From positions 534,630-598,629 of the forward strand of contig DERN01000011.1 of the NCBI GenBank assembly GCA_002360925.1: a stretch of DNA of 64,000 nt. Reading direction: 5' to 3'. This stretch comes from Flavobacteriaceae bacterium UBA3339 (lineage in GTDB: Bacteria; Bacteroidota; Bacteroidia; Flavobacteriales; Flavobacteriaceae). The notes beneath the pieces are model-generated. The model did no database searches. It saw only the letters and a program-made list of their open reading frames with translations, and had not been told where the DNA came from. The translations under genes and the position numbers were made by a program. Shown here in pieces: positions 49,153-58,541 of the stretch (position 1 is its first letter; the number at the start of each line of letters is the position of its first letter).

Positions 49153-50708
49153 TTTTGTATCATTGGATCTTGTTGAAGAACCCAAAGGTAATATGCATTT
49201 TCGTCATACAATTGATGAATATATTCAGCAACTAAATAAAACATGATATTCTTTTTATGACGATCTAAATTAAAGGTTAATCCACTTGATTTCAAGTGTC
49301 GTTTTAGGTCTTCGAAATATTTTGGATTATTGTATATCTGTTCGGCTAATTGTTTTGAAGACAAACCTTCTAAAAACGCTCTTTCCTTCTCTATCTCTTC
49401 AAAAACATAGTAACTTACCAAACTGGTTTTCATTAAAAGTTGAATCGCATCTTCTCCATGCTTATTCTTCAACGGAACAAATACATCAGGAACAATTCCT
49501 CCGCCACCAAAAACAGTTCTTCCTGTAACGGTTTTAAACTGTAAACTATCAGCCAAATGAATACTGTCTTTCGAATACAATTCACCTGATTTAAATCGAT
49601 TGTTCAAATCATTGTTATATTCATCCAAACCATCCATATAAGGTTTTTGAATTGATCTTCCCGAAGGCGTGTAATATCTAGCTGTTGTTAAGCGAACAGC
49701 CGATCCGTCACCTAAATACATTTCGCGTTGAACCAATCCTTTTCCGTAAGAACGACGTCCAACAATTGTTCCACGATCGTTATCTTGAATAGCTCCTGCA
49801 ATAATTTCGCTTGCCGAAGCAGAGTTCTCATTAATTAAAACGTATAATTTTTGATTTTCGAACAAGCCTTTATTCGAAGCTTTTGTAACCTTTACGTTCC
49901 CTTTTTTATTAACCGTTTTTACAATGACTTCGTTCTTTTTTAAGAATTCATCGGCTATTTGAATTGCCGGTTCCATATATCCGCCGCCATTTTCACGTAA
50001 ATCTAAAACCAATTCAGAAATACCTTCATTCAACAAAGCTTCTAAACCTGTTTTAAATTCATTATAAGTAGTTTCGGCAAAACGATTAATCTTTATATAA
50101 CCACGCTTTTTGTCGAATTTAATTGCAACATCAACACTTTTTAAAGGGACATCGCCTCGAGTAATTTCAACATCGAATGTTTTGTTAGCAGATTTTCTGT
50201 AAACTTTTAAAAGTGTTTTGGAACCATCTGTTCCGCGAATAAGATTTATGATAGAATCATTCGATAATCCTTGATTAAAAAGCTGTACTTTATCGGCATA
50301 AAGAATTCGATCTCCTGCTTTTAATCCAGCTTTAGAAGAAGGTCCGCCCGGCAAAGGTTTTACAATTGCCAAAGTATCATTTAAAACATAATAATTGATT
50401 CCGATTCCAACAAAAGAACCTTTCATGGCATTTTGAACATCTTCGAAATCGGATTTTGAGATATAAGTAGAATGCGGGTCTAATTGTGCTAAAATGTTGT
50501 TTACTGTCATATCGATAATAGAATCGGTATTTATATTATCAACATATTCTTGCTCGATTAAATCAATAAGTTTATTCAGTTTTACACGGCCATAGTTTTC
50601 CTTAACAGAAAATGGAACTCCACTTTTTGTTAAATATCCGCCCAAAACAATTCCTATAGCTAGCGATCCCGTTGCTAGTAAAGGCCATAAATAATTTTTC
50701 TTATTCAT
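49134..50708 (-). CDS. C-terminal processing (S41) peptidase
   Basis: The 524-residue protein has an N-terminal signal anchor (about 7-25), a PDZ domain (about 85-165: GGPSSKAGLKAGDRIL) and an S41 protease domain. The catalytic Ser lies in NENSASASEIIAGA (about 295-308) and the Lys in GRRSYGKGLVQ (about 322). The long C-terminal helical tail is common in flavobacterial CtpA-like proteases, which degrade or trim periplasmic and outer-membrane proteins. Its start overlaps the upstream dCMP deaminase gene by 8 bases. Confidence 0.92.
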   Translation of the reverse strand: MNKKNYLWPLLATGSLAIGIVLGGYLTKSGVPFSVKENYGRVKLNKLIDLIEQEYVDNINTDSIIDMTVNNILAQLDPHSTYISKSDFEDVQNAMKGSFVGIGINYYVLNDTLAIVKPLPGGPSSKAGLKAGDRILYADKVQLFNQGLSNDSIINLIRGTDGSKTLLKVYRKSANKTFDVEITRGDVPLKSVDVAIKFDKKRGYIKINRFAETTYNEFKTGLEALLNEGISELVLDLRENGGGYMEPAIQIADEFLKKNEVIVKTVNKKGNVKVTKASNKGLFENQKLYVLINENSASASEIIAGAIQDNDRGTIVGRRSYGKGLVQREMYLGDGSAVRLTTARYYTPSGRSIQKPYMDGLDEYNNDLNNRFKSGELYSKDSIHLADSLQFKTVTGRTVFGGGGIVPDVFVPLKNKHGEDAIQLLMKTSLVSYYVFEEIEKERAFLEGLSSKQLAEQIYNNPKYFEDLKRHLKSSGLTFNLDRHKKNIMFYLVAEYIHQLYDENAYYLWVLQQDPMIQKINALN

Positions 50709-51147
50709 ACAACAAAGAGCTTAAATCTTCTATCTGTACCACTTCCACTCCAGCTCTCTTTAAAAGTTCAATTCCTGCTAAATCTTTATAACCTTCTTGA
50801 TAAACCACACGAACAATTCCTGCCTGATGAATTAATTTACTGCAATCTTTGCAAGGACTCATTGTAATATACAACGTAGCGCCTTCGCTTGATTGCGTAG
50901 ATTTCGCAACCTTTAGAATAGCATTGGCTTCGGCATGCAAAACATACCATTTAGTCAATCCTTCTTCATCTTCACAGCAATTTTCAAATCCAGAAGGTGT
51001 ACCGTTATATCCATCAGAAATTATCATTCGATCCTTCACAATAATGGCACCAACTTTTCTTCGTTGACAATACGATAACTGTCCCCATTCTTTCGCAATG
51101 CGCAAATAGGCTTTATCGTATTTGTTCAACTTTTCTGCGGTTTTCAT
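50701..51147 (-). CDS. dCMP deaminase family protein
   Basis: The 148-residue protein has the zinc-dependent cytidine/deoxycytidylate deaminase motifs: HAEANAIL (zinc His and catalytic Glu) and PCKDC (two zinc Cys). This is the ComEB-like form, which converts dCMP to dUMP for thymidylate synthesis. Competence function is not implied. A TAATTTTG promoter box lies upstream, and the S41 protease gene overlaps its end by 8 bases. Confidence 0.93.
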   Translation of the reverse strand: MKTAEKLNKYDKAYLRIAKEWGQLSYCQRRKVGAIIVKDRMIISDGYNGTPSGFENCCEDEEGLTKWYVLHAEANAILKVAKSTQSSEGATLYITMSPCKDCSKLIHQAGIVRVVYQEGYKDLAGIELLKRAGVEVVQIEDLSSLLYE

Positions 51148-51199
51148 ACAATAATCCGAAACAAAAAAATTATATATTTTTTAACACTAAATAGTGGTG

Positions 51200-51207
51200 C
51201 AAAATTA
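51200..51207 (-). promoter_or_regulatory. -7 box TAATTTTG for the dCMP deaminase operon
   Basis: TAATTTTG on the minus strand matches TAnnTTTG, 52 bases before the ATG at 51147. Confidence 0.6.
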
Positions 51208-51369
51208 CACAAAAAGTTGTTCATTAAGAAAGTTTTGATCACTTTATTATAACTATTTAAAAAAAATATTTAAATGCGATTTCTTTTAAAAAAATCATAA
51301 TTTATCTATATATGTTTTTAAATTATTTTTTTTATGTTAAATTTAGATTGAATAATAAAACACGAAGTT

Positions 51370-51822
51370 ATGTTATACCAAGATATTTATGACAGCGGTT
51401 TCAAAGAGAGAAACAAAGGACATTTTGCATCTATTGTGCGCGTAGCATATAACGATGGCGATGTTACACAAGAAGAATTAGACTTTATTAATGCATTGGC
51501 TGATAAATTGGATATTTCTGAACAGGATTATAAGGATATTATGAAAAATCCGAATAGTTGTCCAGTAAATCCGCCTTATTTGCAAGAACAGCGTATTGAG
51601 CGTTTATATGATTTGGCACGAATGGTTTTTATAAATCACATTTTAGGTCCAAAACAAAAACAAACATTGCGCAAATTTACATCGGCTTTAGGTTTTTCGG
51701 GCGATATTAATTTGATTACAGATAAAGCCTTGAGTTTATTGGTAATGGAATATAATCTGGATAATTTTAAACAAGAAATGGATGTTTATATTAAGAACAT
51801 CAACAAAAAAGCGAGTATTTAA
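51370..51822 (+). CDS. TerB-like protein
   Basis: The 150-residue protein is mostly helical and matches the TerB-like fold: FASIVRVAYNDGDVTQEELDFINALADKL resembles the TerB metal-binding segment D-G-x-(V)-x-x-x-E. TerB-like domains occur in tellurite-resistance operons and in many stand-alone proteins of unknown function. No other ter gene is nearby, so tellurite resistance is not implied. It ends in a terminator palindrome shared with fbp. Confidence 0.78.
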   Translation: MLYQDIYDSGFKERNKGHFASIVRVAYNDGDVTQEELDFINALADKLDISEQDYKDIMKNPNSCPVNPPYLQEQRIERLYDLARMVFINHILGPKQKQTLRKFTSALGFSGDINLITDKALSLLVMEYNLDNFKQEMDVYIKNINKKASI

Positions 51823-51836
51823 ATACTCGCTTTTTT
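51805..51836. terminator. bidirectional terminator overlapping two gene ends
   Basis: AAAAAAGCGAGTATTT and AAATACTCGCTTTTTT form a perfect 32-base palindrome spanning the stop of the TerB-like gene and abutting the fbp stop. Confidence 0.88.
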
Positions 51837-52830
51837 ATAAATAACTTTCTAACTTTTCAATCATATTTTTACTTCCACAGAAAAAAGGAACTCTTTGGTG
51901 TAATTCTGTCGGTTCAATATCTAAAATACGTTGTTTTCCATCCGTTGCTTTTCCGCCTGCTTGCTCAATAATCATTGCAAAAGGATTACATTCGTATAAC
52001 AAACGTAATTTTCCGTTTGGTTTCGAAATCGTTCCTGGATACATATAAATTCCGCCTTTTAGCATATTTCTATGAACGTCGGCAACCAAGCTCCCGATAT
52101 AACGTCCGCTATACGGGCATTTAGAAGAATCATCTTTACAATAATCAATATATTCTTTTACACCTCGATCGAACTGTTTAAAGTTTCCTTCATTTACAGA
52201 ATAAATCATTCCGTCTTCGGCAATTTTCATATCAGGATGCGAAAGGAAAAAAGTTCCCAAAGCTGGATCTAATGTAAAACCATTAACTCCATTTCCTGTT
52301 GTGTAAACTAACATGGTAGACGATCCATAAATTACATAACCTGCTGCAACTTGCGCGTTTCCTTTCTGAAGAAAATCTTCTTGTGTTACAGGTGTTCCAA
52401 TTTCTGAAACACGTCTGTAAATAGAAAAAATTGTTCCAACCGAAACATTTACATCAATATTCGAAGATCCATCTAAAGGATCCATTAAAACTACATATTT
52501 GTTTTTATTCGCTCCGTCCGAACCTGAAATTGTGATAAAATCATCGTTTTCTTCTGAACCAATTCCGCAAACAATTTCTCGGTTTGTCAATGTTTGAATA
52601 AAAACATCATTTGCAAAAACATCTAATTTTTGTTGTTGTTCGCCTTGAATGTTTTCTTTTCCAAAAGCTCCGGTAATATCAACCAATCCCGCTTGATTTA
52701 CTTTCTGAGCTACAATTTTAGCAGCCAAACGAATCGAATTCATTAATCTTGATAATTCACCAGATGTATATTGGAAATCGTCTTGTTTTTTAATAATAAA
52801 CTCGCCTAATGTAATATATCTTTCTTCCAT
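51835..52830 (-). CDS. fbp: fructose-1,6-bisphosphatase, class I
   Basis: The 331-residue enzyme hydrolyses fructose-1,6-bisphosphate in gluconeogenesis. It shows the metal-binding GSEEND and DPLDGSSNID motifs, the substrate-binding YSGRYIGSLVADVHRN segment, and KLRLLYECNPFAMI. All fit class I FBPase. It is convergent with the TerB-like gene. No clear -7 box was found upstream. Confidence 0.96.
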   Translation of the reverse strand: MEERYITLGEFIIKKQDDFQYTSGELSRLMNSIRLAAKIVAQKVNQAGLVDITGAFGKENIQGEQQQKLDVFANDVFIQTLTNREIVCGIGSEENDDFITISGSDGANKNKYVVLMDPLDGSSNIDVNVSVGTIFSIYRRVSEIGTPVTQEDFLQKGNAQVAAGYVIYGSSTMLVYTTGNGVNGFTLDPALGTFFLSHPDMKIAEDGMIYSVNEGNFKQFDRGVKEYIDYCKDDSSKCPYSGRYIGSLVADVHRNMLKGGIYMYPGTISKPNGKLRLLYECNPFAMIIEQAGGKATDGKQRILDIEPTELHQRVPFFCGSKNMIEKLESYL

Positions 52831-52932
52831 GTTTTATTGTAAAAGTGATACAAATATCGACAAAATGTACAAAATAAGCCTTCATTTACTTAGAATTTTC
52901 TAAAGTATGTTGTTTCGCTAAATCTCATTATT

Positions 52933-52940
52933 TACATTTG
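52933..52940 (+). promoter_or_regulatory. -7 box TACATTTG for the aspartate kinase gene
   Basis: TACATTTG matches TAnnTTTG. It is followed within 10 bases by the AAACAAAAC repeat, so transcription should start at the repeat's left edge. Confidence 0.7.
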
Positions 52941-52946
52941 CATCCC

Positions 52947-53013
52947 AAACAAACAAAACAAACAAAACAAACAAAACAAACAAAACAAACAAAACAAACA
53001 AAACAAACAAAAC
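52947..53013 (+). repeat. tandem repeat, 9-bp unit AAACAAAAC x7 plus a partial AAAC
   Basis: After AAAC at 52947-52950, AAACAAAAC occurs seven times without mismatch (52951-53013). It lies between the -7 box and the start of the aspartate kinase gene, so it forms most of the 5' leader. Copy number may vary by slippage. It is not a CRISPR: the units are contiguous and short. Confidence 0.92.
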
Positions 53014-53054
53014 AATTTAATCAATAATGAACTTAATGTACTATTAAAGCAAAA

Positions 53055-54308
53055 ATGAGAGTATTTAAATTTGGAGGTGCGTCGATCAAGGATCCGCAGG
53101 CAGTCCGTAACGTTTTACACGTTTTACAAACCGTAGGTTACGAAAACAGTTTAATAATTGCTTCTGCAATGGGCAAGACAACAAATGCGTTAGAGGATAT
53201 AATTAACGCTTATTTTAAGAAGCCCGAAGAACTAAAAAACGCTATCCAAATTGTCAAGAACTACCATTTAGAAATTATGAATGAGTTGTTCGAGAATAAA
53301 AATCATTTAGTTTTTGATAAAGTGAATGTTTTGTTTGGCGAAATGGAATTTTTCCTTTCCATGAATAAATCGCCTAATTACAATTTTGTTTACGATCAAA
53401 TTGTTTCGTACGGAGAAATAGTTTCGACCACGATTCTAAGTTATTTCTTTAACGAGCAAGGAATTGAAACAATTTGGATTGATGCTAGAAACATGATCAA
53501 AACAGATACAACGTATCGTGATGGAATGGTTGATTGGGAAAAGACCGAAAACAACATCAAGAATCAAATTCAGTCCGAAAAATTATATATAACGCAAGGT
53601 TTTATCGGATCAGATCCAAATCATTTTTCTGTAACTTTAGGTCGAGAAGGGTCGGATTATTCCGCTGCAATTTTCGCTTATTGCTTAAACGCAAATAGCG
53701 TTACCATTTGGAAAGATGTTCCGGGGGTTTTAAATGCCGATCCACGTTATTTTGAAGATACTGTTTTGTTGAATCAAATTTCGTATCACGAAGCTATTGA
53801 ATTGGCTTTTTACGGTGCTTCTGTCATCCATCCTAAAACATTACAACCTTTACAACGTAAAGAAATTCCGTTATATGTGAAATCATTCGTGAATCCTACA
53901 TTACCGGGAACTTCGGTTTCTAAAGGAGCTGATTTAGAACCCGCAACGGCTTGTTTTATTGTTAAAAAAGATCAATTAATGGTTTCTATTTCCTCGAAAG
54001 ACTTCTCTTTTATTATGGAAAATCAGGTGAGTGATATTTTTAAAATGTTCGCTGAACAACATATTAAAGTGAACGTTATTCAGAATTCTGCAATTAGTTT
54101 TACGGTTTGTGTCGACGATAAATTCGGAAACTTTGAAAACATTGTCGAAGATCTTTCTAACAACTTCAATATTACCTATAACGAAAATGTTTCGTTATAT
54201 ACTATTCGTCATTTTACCGAAGAGGCAGCGAAGAAAGTGATTGCAGATAAAACAGTTTTATTGCAACAAATCAATCGTGAAACCATGCAGATTGTTACTA
54301 AAGAATAG
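53055..54308 (+). CDS. aspartate kinase (monofunctional)
   Basis: The 417-residue enzyme phosphorylates aspartate, the first step to lysine, threonine, methionine and diaminopimelate. The kinase domain begins MRVFKFGGASIKDP (KFGG motif) and contains SYGEIVSTTI, GREGSDYSAA and IWKDVPGVLNADPR. A C-terminal ACT region (about 310-400) suggests feedback control. It is a monofunctional type without a homoserine dehydrogenase fusion. Its leader contains seven 9-bp repeats. Confidence 0.93.
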   Translation: MRVFKFGGASIKDPQAVRNVLHVLQTVGYENSLIIASAMGKTTNALEDIINAYFKKPEELKNAIQIVKNYHLEIMNELFENKNHLVFDKVNVLFGEMEFFLSMNKSPNYNFVYDQIVSYGEIVSTTILSYFFNEQGIETIWIDARNMIKTDTTYRDGMVDWEKTENNIKNQIQSEKLYITQGFIGSDPNHFSVTLGREGSDYSAAIFAYCLNANSVTIWKDVPGVLNADPRYFEDTVLLNQISYHEAIELAFYGASVIHPKTLQPLQRKEIPLYVKSFVNPTLPGTSVSKGADLEPATACFIVKKDQLMVSISSKDFSFIMENQVSDIFKMFAEQHIKVNVIQNSAISFTVCVDDKFGNFENIVEDLSNNFNITYNENVSLYTIRHFTEEAAKKVIADKTVLLQQINRETMQIVTKE

Positions 54309-54313
54309 ATTTA

Positions 54314-54343
54314 AAAAATCCGCTCGATGAGCGGATTTTTTTT
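54314..54343 (+). terminator. rho-independent terminator of aspartate kinase
   Basis: AAAAATCCGCTC-GAT-GAGCGGATTTTT followed by further T residues. Confidence 0.9.
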
Positions 54344-54405
54344 GCTTTTAAATTCATGGCACGTTTTTTGGCTAGCCTTAACAAAACTTTAAACTTTCTA
54401 AAATC

Positions 54406-54963
54406 ATGAAAAAATTTATCTATTTATTAGGACTCGTTTCTGTAGGAGCATTTGCTCAGGAAAAACAAAAAGACGTTGTAACTGTTTCTGCTAGTTACAA
54501 TTTTTCACAACCTACGCAATACGGAGTTAGCATTGAATTTAACAAAGGTGCAAAAGCAGATCAACGATTAAGTTCGTGGATTTTGAATGTAGGTTACGGA
54601 CAATTAGAATTAGATGAGAAAAATTTCAAAACAACCGGAGAAGGTTTTGTTGCGGAATTAGGAACTCGTAATTATTTTAAAAAAGGGATTCGTGAAGGTT
54701 TCTATGCCGAAAACTTTTTAGCTCATGGAGAAATTAAGTTTGATGATATGGTTAACGGCGAAAAATTTGAGGGAAAATATTCGTATTGGAGTATTTTTAA
54801 TCCAAATGTTGGTTATAAAATTCAATTGACAAAAAGCTTAAGTATTGATCCTTCCGTTGGTTTTAATTGGAAATGGGAAGTTAAAGGTAAAGATGATGTT
54901 GATAACCGAGATTTTGACAATTTTGTTTTTAAAGCCGGCGTGAAATTGGGATATACGTTTTAA
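54406..54963 (+). CDS. outer-membrane beta-barrel protein
   Basis: The 185-residue protein has a short signal peptide (about 1-17, GAFAQ) and amphipathic beta strands ending in Phe (FKAGVKLGYTF). Strands such as VTVSASYNFSQPTQYGVSIEF and FNPNVGYKIQLTKSLSIDPSVGF fit a small eight-strand barrel. The protein is a probable outer-membrane porin-like or adhesion protein. No family name is certain. Confidence 0.75.
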   Translation: MKKFIYLLGLVSVGAFAQEKQKDVVTVSASYNFSQPTQYGVSIEFNKGAKADQRLSSWILNVGYGQLELDEKNFKTTGEGFVAELGTRNYFKKGIREGFYAENFLAHGEIKFDDMVNGEKFEGKYSYWSIFNPNVGYKIQLTKSLSIDPSVGFNWKWEVKGKDDVDNRDFDNFVFKAGVKLGYTF

Positions 54964-54983
54964 TATGATTATAAAAACAAATC

Positions 54984-55018
54984 AAAGTCTGAAACAAAAC
55001 AACGTTTCGGGCTTTTTT
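54984..55018 (+). terminator. rho-independent terminator
   Basis: AAAGTCTGAAAC pairs (with G-T pairs) with GTTTCGGGCTTT around an 8-base loop, followed by TTT. Confidence 0.8.
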
Positions 55019-55102
55019 CGTTTATTTACTTTTTCAAAGTTGCTATCTTGCACAAAAATGTAAAACAACATACTATTTTATGTTTTTCCGAGTTTATTAA
55101 AT

Positions 55103-58100
55103 ATGAAAAAACTGTTTTGGATACTGATTTGTTTACTCTTTTTTGCCGATTCTTGGGCACAAAACAACAGTTTATACAAAACCAAAACCGTTATTTCCGA
55201 TTCGCTTACAAACACGATTCAAATAGATAGCGTTGCGCTGAACAGCAATTATTTCAAGATTTTGAATAAGCAAGGAAAAACAATCGACACTTTAAATTAT
55301 TCGGTCGATTTCAATAAAGCGCAACTAACTTTAAAGCAACCTGTAAACGATACGCTGGTTATTTCATATTTGAATTTTCCGGATTTTTTAACGCAAACAT
55401 ATGCGCTTTACGATACCAAACGAATTGTTCCGAATAAAGACGGAGCGTATATTTTTACGGTTCCTGAAAAGAAAACCTCCACTTTTACTCCTTTTGAAGG
55501 ATTAAATACGAATGGAAGTATTTCACGCGGAATTACGGTTGGGAACAATCAAAATTTAGTCACCAATTCTAATCTTGATTTACAAATTGTAGGAAATCTT
55601 TCAGATAATATTCAGATTCGCGCTTCGCTTCAAGACAGTAATGTTCCGTTGCAAAATGGCGGTTATTCGCAGAAAATGGATGAATTCGATCAGATTTTTA
55701 TAGAACTTTTTTCGACCGATTGGAGTGTTAAAGCAGGAGATTTATTTTTAGAAAATCGAAATTCCAAATTCCTAAATTTCAACAAAAAAGTACAAGGGAT
55801 TTCAGGAACTCTTAAATTCGAAAATGATCAATCCAAAACAACGATAGAAACCGCAACTGCTTTAGTTCGCGGACAATATGCCAAAAGCGAATTTGTTGGA
55901 CAAGAAGGAAATCAAGGTCCGTATAAATTAAAAGGAAACAACAATCAATTGTATATTTTAATTATTTCGGGTTCGGAATCGGTTTATGTAAACGGACGAA
56001 AACTAACGCGCGGCGAGCAAAACGATTATGTGATTGATTACAATTCGGGTGAAATCCGTTTTACGACGTTATTTCCTATTACGTCCGAAATGCGAATTGT
56101 AGTAGAATATCAATATACCGACCGAAATTACACACGCTTTTTAGGTTACGGCGGAATTAAACATGAACGCGAAAAATGGAATATTGCAGGTTATGTTTAT
56201 ACCGAAACCGATATTAAAAATCAACCTTTACAGCAAAATCTGAATAAAGAACAAATCGAAATATTAAAACAAGCCGGTAACAATCCGGAATTAATGTTAG
56301 CGCCTTCGGCTTATCAAGATTCGTATTCCGAAAATAAAACATTGTACAAAAAAGTGTTTCAAAACGGTTATGAATTCTATCAATATTCGAACAATCCAAC
56401 CGATACATTGTATATGGTTTCGTTTAGTTATGTTGGTCCGAATAACGGAAATTATCGTTTAGCAAATTCAGCAACTATCGGGAAGATTTATGAATTTTCT
56501 GAACCTATGGACGGAAAAATGCAAGGCGATTACGAACCATTAATTCAATTAATTGCACCAACCAGATTAACACTTGCAACAGTTTTAGGAGAATTTAAAC
56601 CAAAAGAAAATACTTCGATTGATTTTGAAGTTGGATTTAGCAATAACGATCAAAACTTATTTTCGCCAATCGACGATAAAGACAACAAAGGTTTTGCCGC
56701 AAATGTAAATGCAACACACCGAATAATCGACCATAAATGGAAAGTCGATGTTTTTGGAAACCTTCAATTCGTAAGTCAGAATTTTAAAACAATCGAACGT
56801 TTATATTCAATCGAATTTAATCGAGATTGGAATACTTCAAATACATTCGGAAATCAATCTTTAATCAGTTTAGGTTCTAAAATAAAACCGAACGAACAAA
56901 GTTTTTTTACCTATCAATATGATCGATTAGAATATAGCGACAGTTATATTGGACACAAACAATCTTTAAACGGAAATTATCAATTAAAAAATCTGAATTT
57001 CAAAACCAACACCAGTTATCTTTCTGCAAAAGGAAGCATTTACAACACCGATTTTATCCGAAGTAAATCGCAAGCAACGTATCAAAAAGGGAAAAATTGG
57101 GCTGGAACTCGTTTAGATTTAGAAAATTATCAGGTAAAAGAAGTTGCAACACAACAATTTCAGTCACTTTCGCAAAAATATACGCAAATCGATGCCTTTG
57201 CAGGTCGCGGCGATACGTTGAATATGTTTGTAGAAGTTGGATATCGTTATCGCGTGAACGACAGTTTGCAAAACAATATTTTAAGTAATGTTGCCAAATC
57301 GCATGCAGTTTACATGAAATCGCAACTGTTTAAAACCGAAACAAGCGATTTATCGATTTATGCCAATTACCGACGATTAAAACATACCGAAACATCGAAA
57401 GTTGAACCAACTCTTAATTCACGAATTGCGTACAACGATCGTTATTTTAAAAATTTAATTCAAACCAATACTGTTTACGAAACGTCGTCGGGTTCGGTTG
57501 CACAACAAGAATTTACTTATATTCAGGTTGAACCCGGTTTGGGAACGCATATGTGGAATGATTACAACGGAAATGGAGTTCAAGAATTGGAAGAATTCGA
57601 AATTGCGCCTTATCCTGATTTGGCAATTTATGTGCGCATGTATTTACCCAATCAAACGTTTGTGAAAACGCATCAAACAAAATTAACGCAAGTTTTTAAT
57701 TTCAATTTTAGTATCTGGCAAAACGAAATCGGATTTAAAAAAAACCTAAGTCAATTCCATATTCAGTCTTCTTTTATTATGGATCGAAGTATTTTGAGAG
57801 ATAACAACGGAATCGCTTGGAATCCGTTTGGTTCTTCATCAGATAATTTAGTTGCAGAAAATTCGAATATTCGCAATTCGATTTATTTTAATCGAGGAAA
57901 ACAACATTACACAACTATTTATTCGTTAATAAACAATCGGGCAAAAAACCTGATGAATTACGGAAGTTTAGATAATAAAATTACGACGCATCAACTACAG
58001 TTCCAGCATCTTTTAAACAAATGGTGGCTAGCGCAATTAACTTCGAAATACGATGTTGTAGAAAGTATTTCGGAAAATTATGGTTCTAAGAACTACTTAT

Positions 58101-58501
58101 TAAATAATGTAAGTTTAAATCCAAGAATTGGTTATTTATTTTCTCAAAACGCTCGAATCGAATTGTTTTATGAATGGAAAAACAAAGAAAATACACAAGG
58201 CGATTTAGAAACTTTAGAACAACACCGAATCGGAACTTCGTTTAATTGGAGTACTTCGCAAAAGTTTACATTTAATGGAGAATTTTCGTTTTATCAGAAT
58301 AAATTCACTGGAAATCCTTTATCGGCTGTGGCTTATCAAATGTTAGAAGGTTTGCAACCTGGAAAAAATCTTACGTGGCGCGTGTTATTTCAACGAAACT
58401 TAACCAAATATTTAGACGCAAACATCAGCTATCAAGGCAGAACAAGCGAAACATCGAAAACCATTCATACAGGAAGCATTCAGTTACGTGCATTTTTTTA
58501 A
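55103..58501 (+). CDS. large outer-membrane beta-barrel protein
   Basis: The 1132-residue protein has a signal peptide (about 1-19) and a long beta-rich sequence ending in Phe-Phe (SIQLRAFF), as in outer-membrane barrels. A periplasmic beta domain near the N-terminus includes FEGLNTNGSISRGITVGNNQN. The segment ENDYVIDYNSGEIRF-like (here QNDYVIDYNSGEIRF, about 309-323) followed by VVEYQYTDRNYTRF is a motif I associate with SprA and other giant Bacteroidota barrels. It is too short to be SprA itself. Surface export or assembly is possible, but the function is unknown. It stands alone. Confidence 0.7.
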   Translation: MKKLFWILICLLFFADSWAQNNSLYKTKTVISDSLTNTIQIDSVALNSNYFKILNKQGKTIDTLNYSVDFNKAQLTLKQPVNDTLVISYLNFPDFLTQTYALYDTKRIVPNKDGAYIFTVPEKKTSTFTPFEGLNTNGSISRGITVGNNQNLVTNSNLDLQIVGNLSDNIQIRASLQDSNVPLQNGGYSQKMDEFDQIFIELFSTDWSVKAGDLFLENRNSKFLNFNKKVQGISGTLKFENDQSKTTIETATALVRGQYAKSEFVGQEGNQGPYKLKGNNNQLYILIISGSESVYVNGRKLTRGEQNDYVIDYNSGEIRFTTLFPITSEMRIVVEYQYTDRNYTRFLGYGGIKHEREKWNIAGYVYTETDIKNQPLQQNLNKEQIEILKQAGNNPELMLAPSAYQDSYSENKTLYKKVFQNGYEFYQYSNNPTDTLYMVSFSYVGPNNGNYRLANSATIGKIYEFSEPMDGKMQGDYEPLIQLIAPTRLTLATVLGEFKPKENTSIDFEVGFSNNDQNLFSPIDDKDNKGFAANVNATHRIIDHKWKVDVFGNLQFVSQNFKTIERLYSIEFNRDWNTSNTFGNQSLISLGSKIKPNEQSFFTYQYDRLEYSDSYIGHKQSLNGNYQLKNLNFKTNTSYLSAKGSIYNTDFIRSKSQATYQKGKNWAGTRLDLENYQVKEVATQQFQSLSQKYTQIDAFAGRGDTLNMFVEVGYRYRVNDSLQNNILSNVAKSHAVYMKSQLFKTETSDLSIYANYRRLKHTETSKVEPTLNSRIAYNDRYFKNLIQTNTVYETSSGSVAQQEFTYIQVEPGLGTHMWNDYNGNGVQELEEFEIAPYPDLAIYVRMYLPNQTFVKTHQTKLTQVFNFNFSIWQNEIGFKKNLSQFHIQSSFIMDRSILRDNNGIAWNPFGSSSDNLVAENSNIRNSIYFNRGKQHYTTIYSLINNRAKNLMNYGSLDNKITTHQLQFQHLLNKWWLAQLTSKYDVVESISENYGSKNYLLNNVSLNPRIGYLFSQNARIELFYEWKNKENTQGDLETLEQHRIGTSFNWSTSQKFTFNGEFSFYQNKFTGNPLSAVAYQMLEGLQPGKNLTWRVLFQRNLTKYLDANISYQGRTSETSKTIHTGSIQLRAFF

Positions 58502-58511
58502 TGAAAATTAT

Positions 58512-58519
58512 TATATTTG
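58512..58519 (+). promoter_or_regulatory. -7 box TATATTTG for the His-rich lipoprotein
   Basis: TATATTTG matches TAnnTTTG, 22 bases before the ATG at 58542. It also supports that start over the upstream in-frame codon at 58488. Confidence 0.65.
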
Positions 58520-58541
58520 TTACTCAATCAATATAGTAATC

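Noticed and set aside
51370..51822. Tellurite-resistance system
   Set aside because: Only a single TerB-like protein is present, without terZ, terC, terD or terE genes; the fold alone does not imply the function.
52947..53013. CRISPR array
   Set aside because: Units are 9 bp, contiguous and without spacers, and no cas genes are present; it is a simple tandem repeat.
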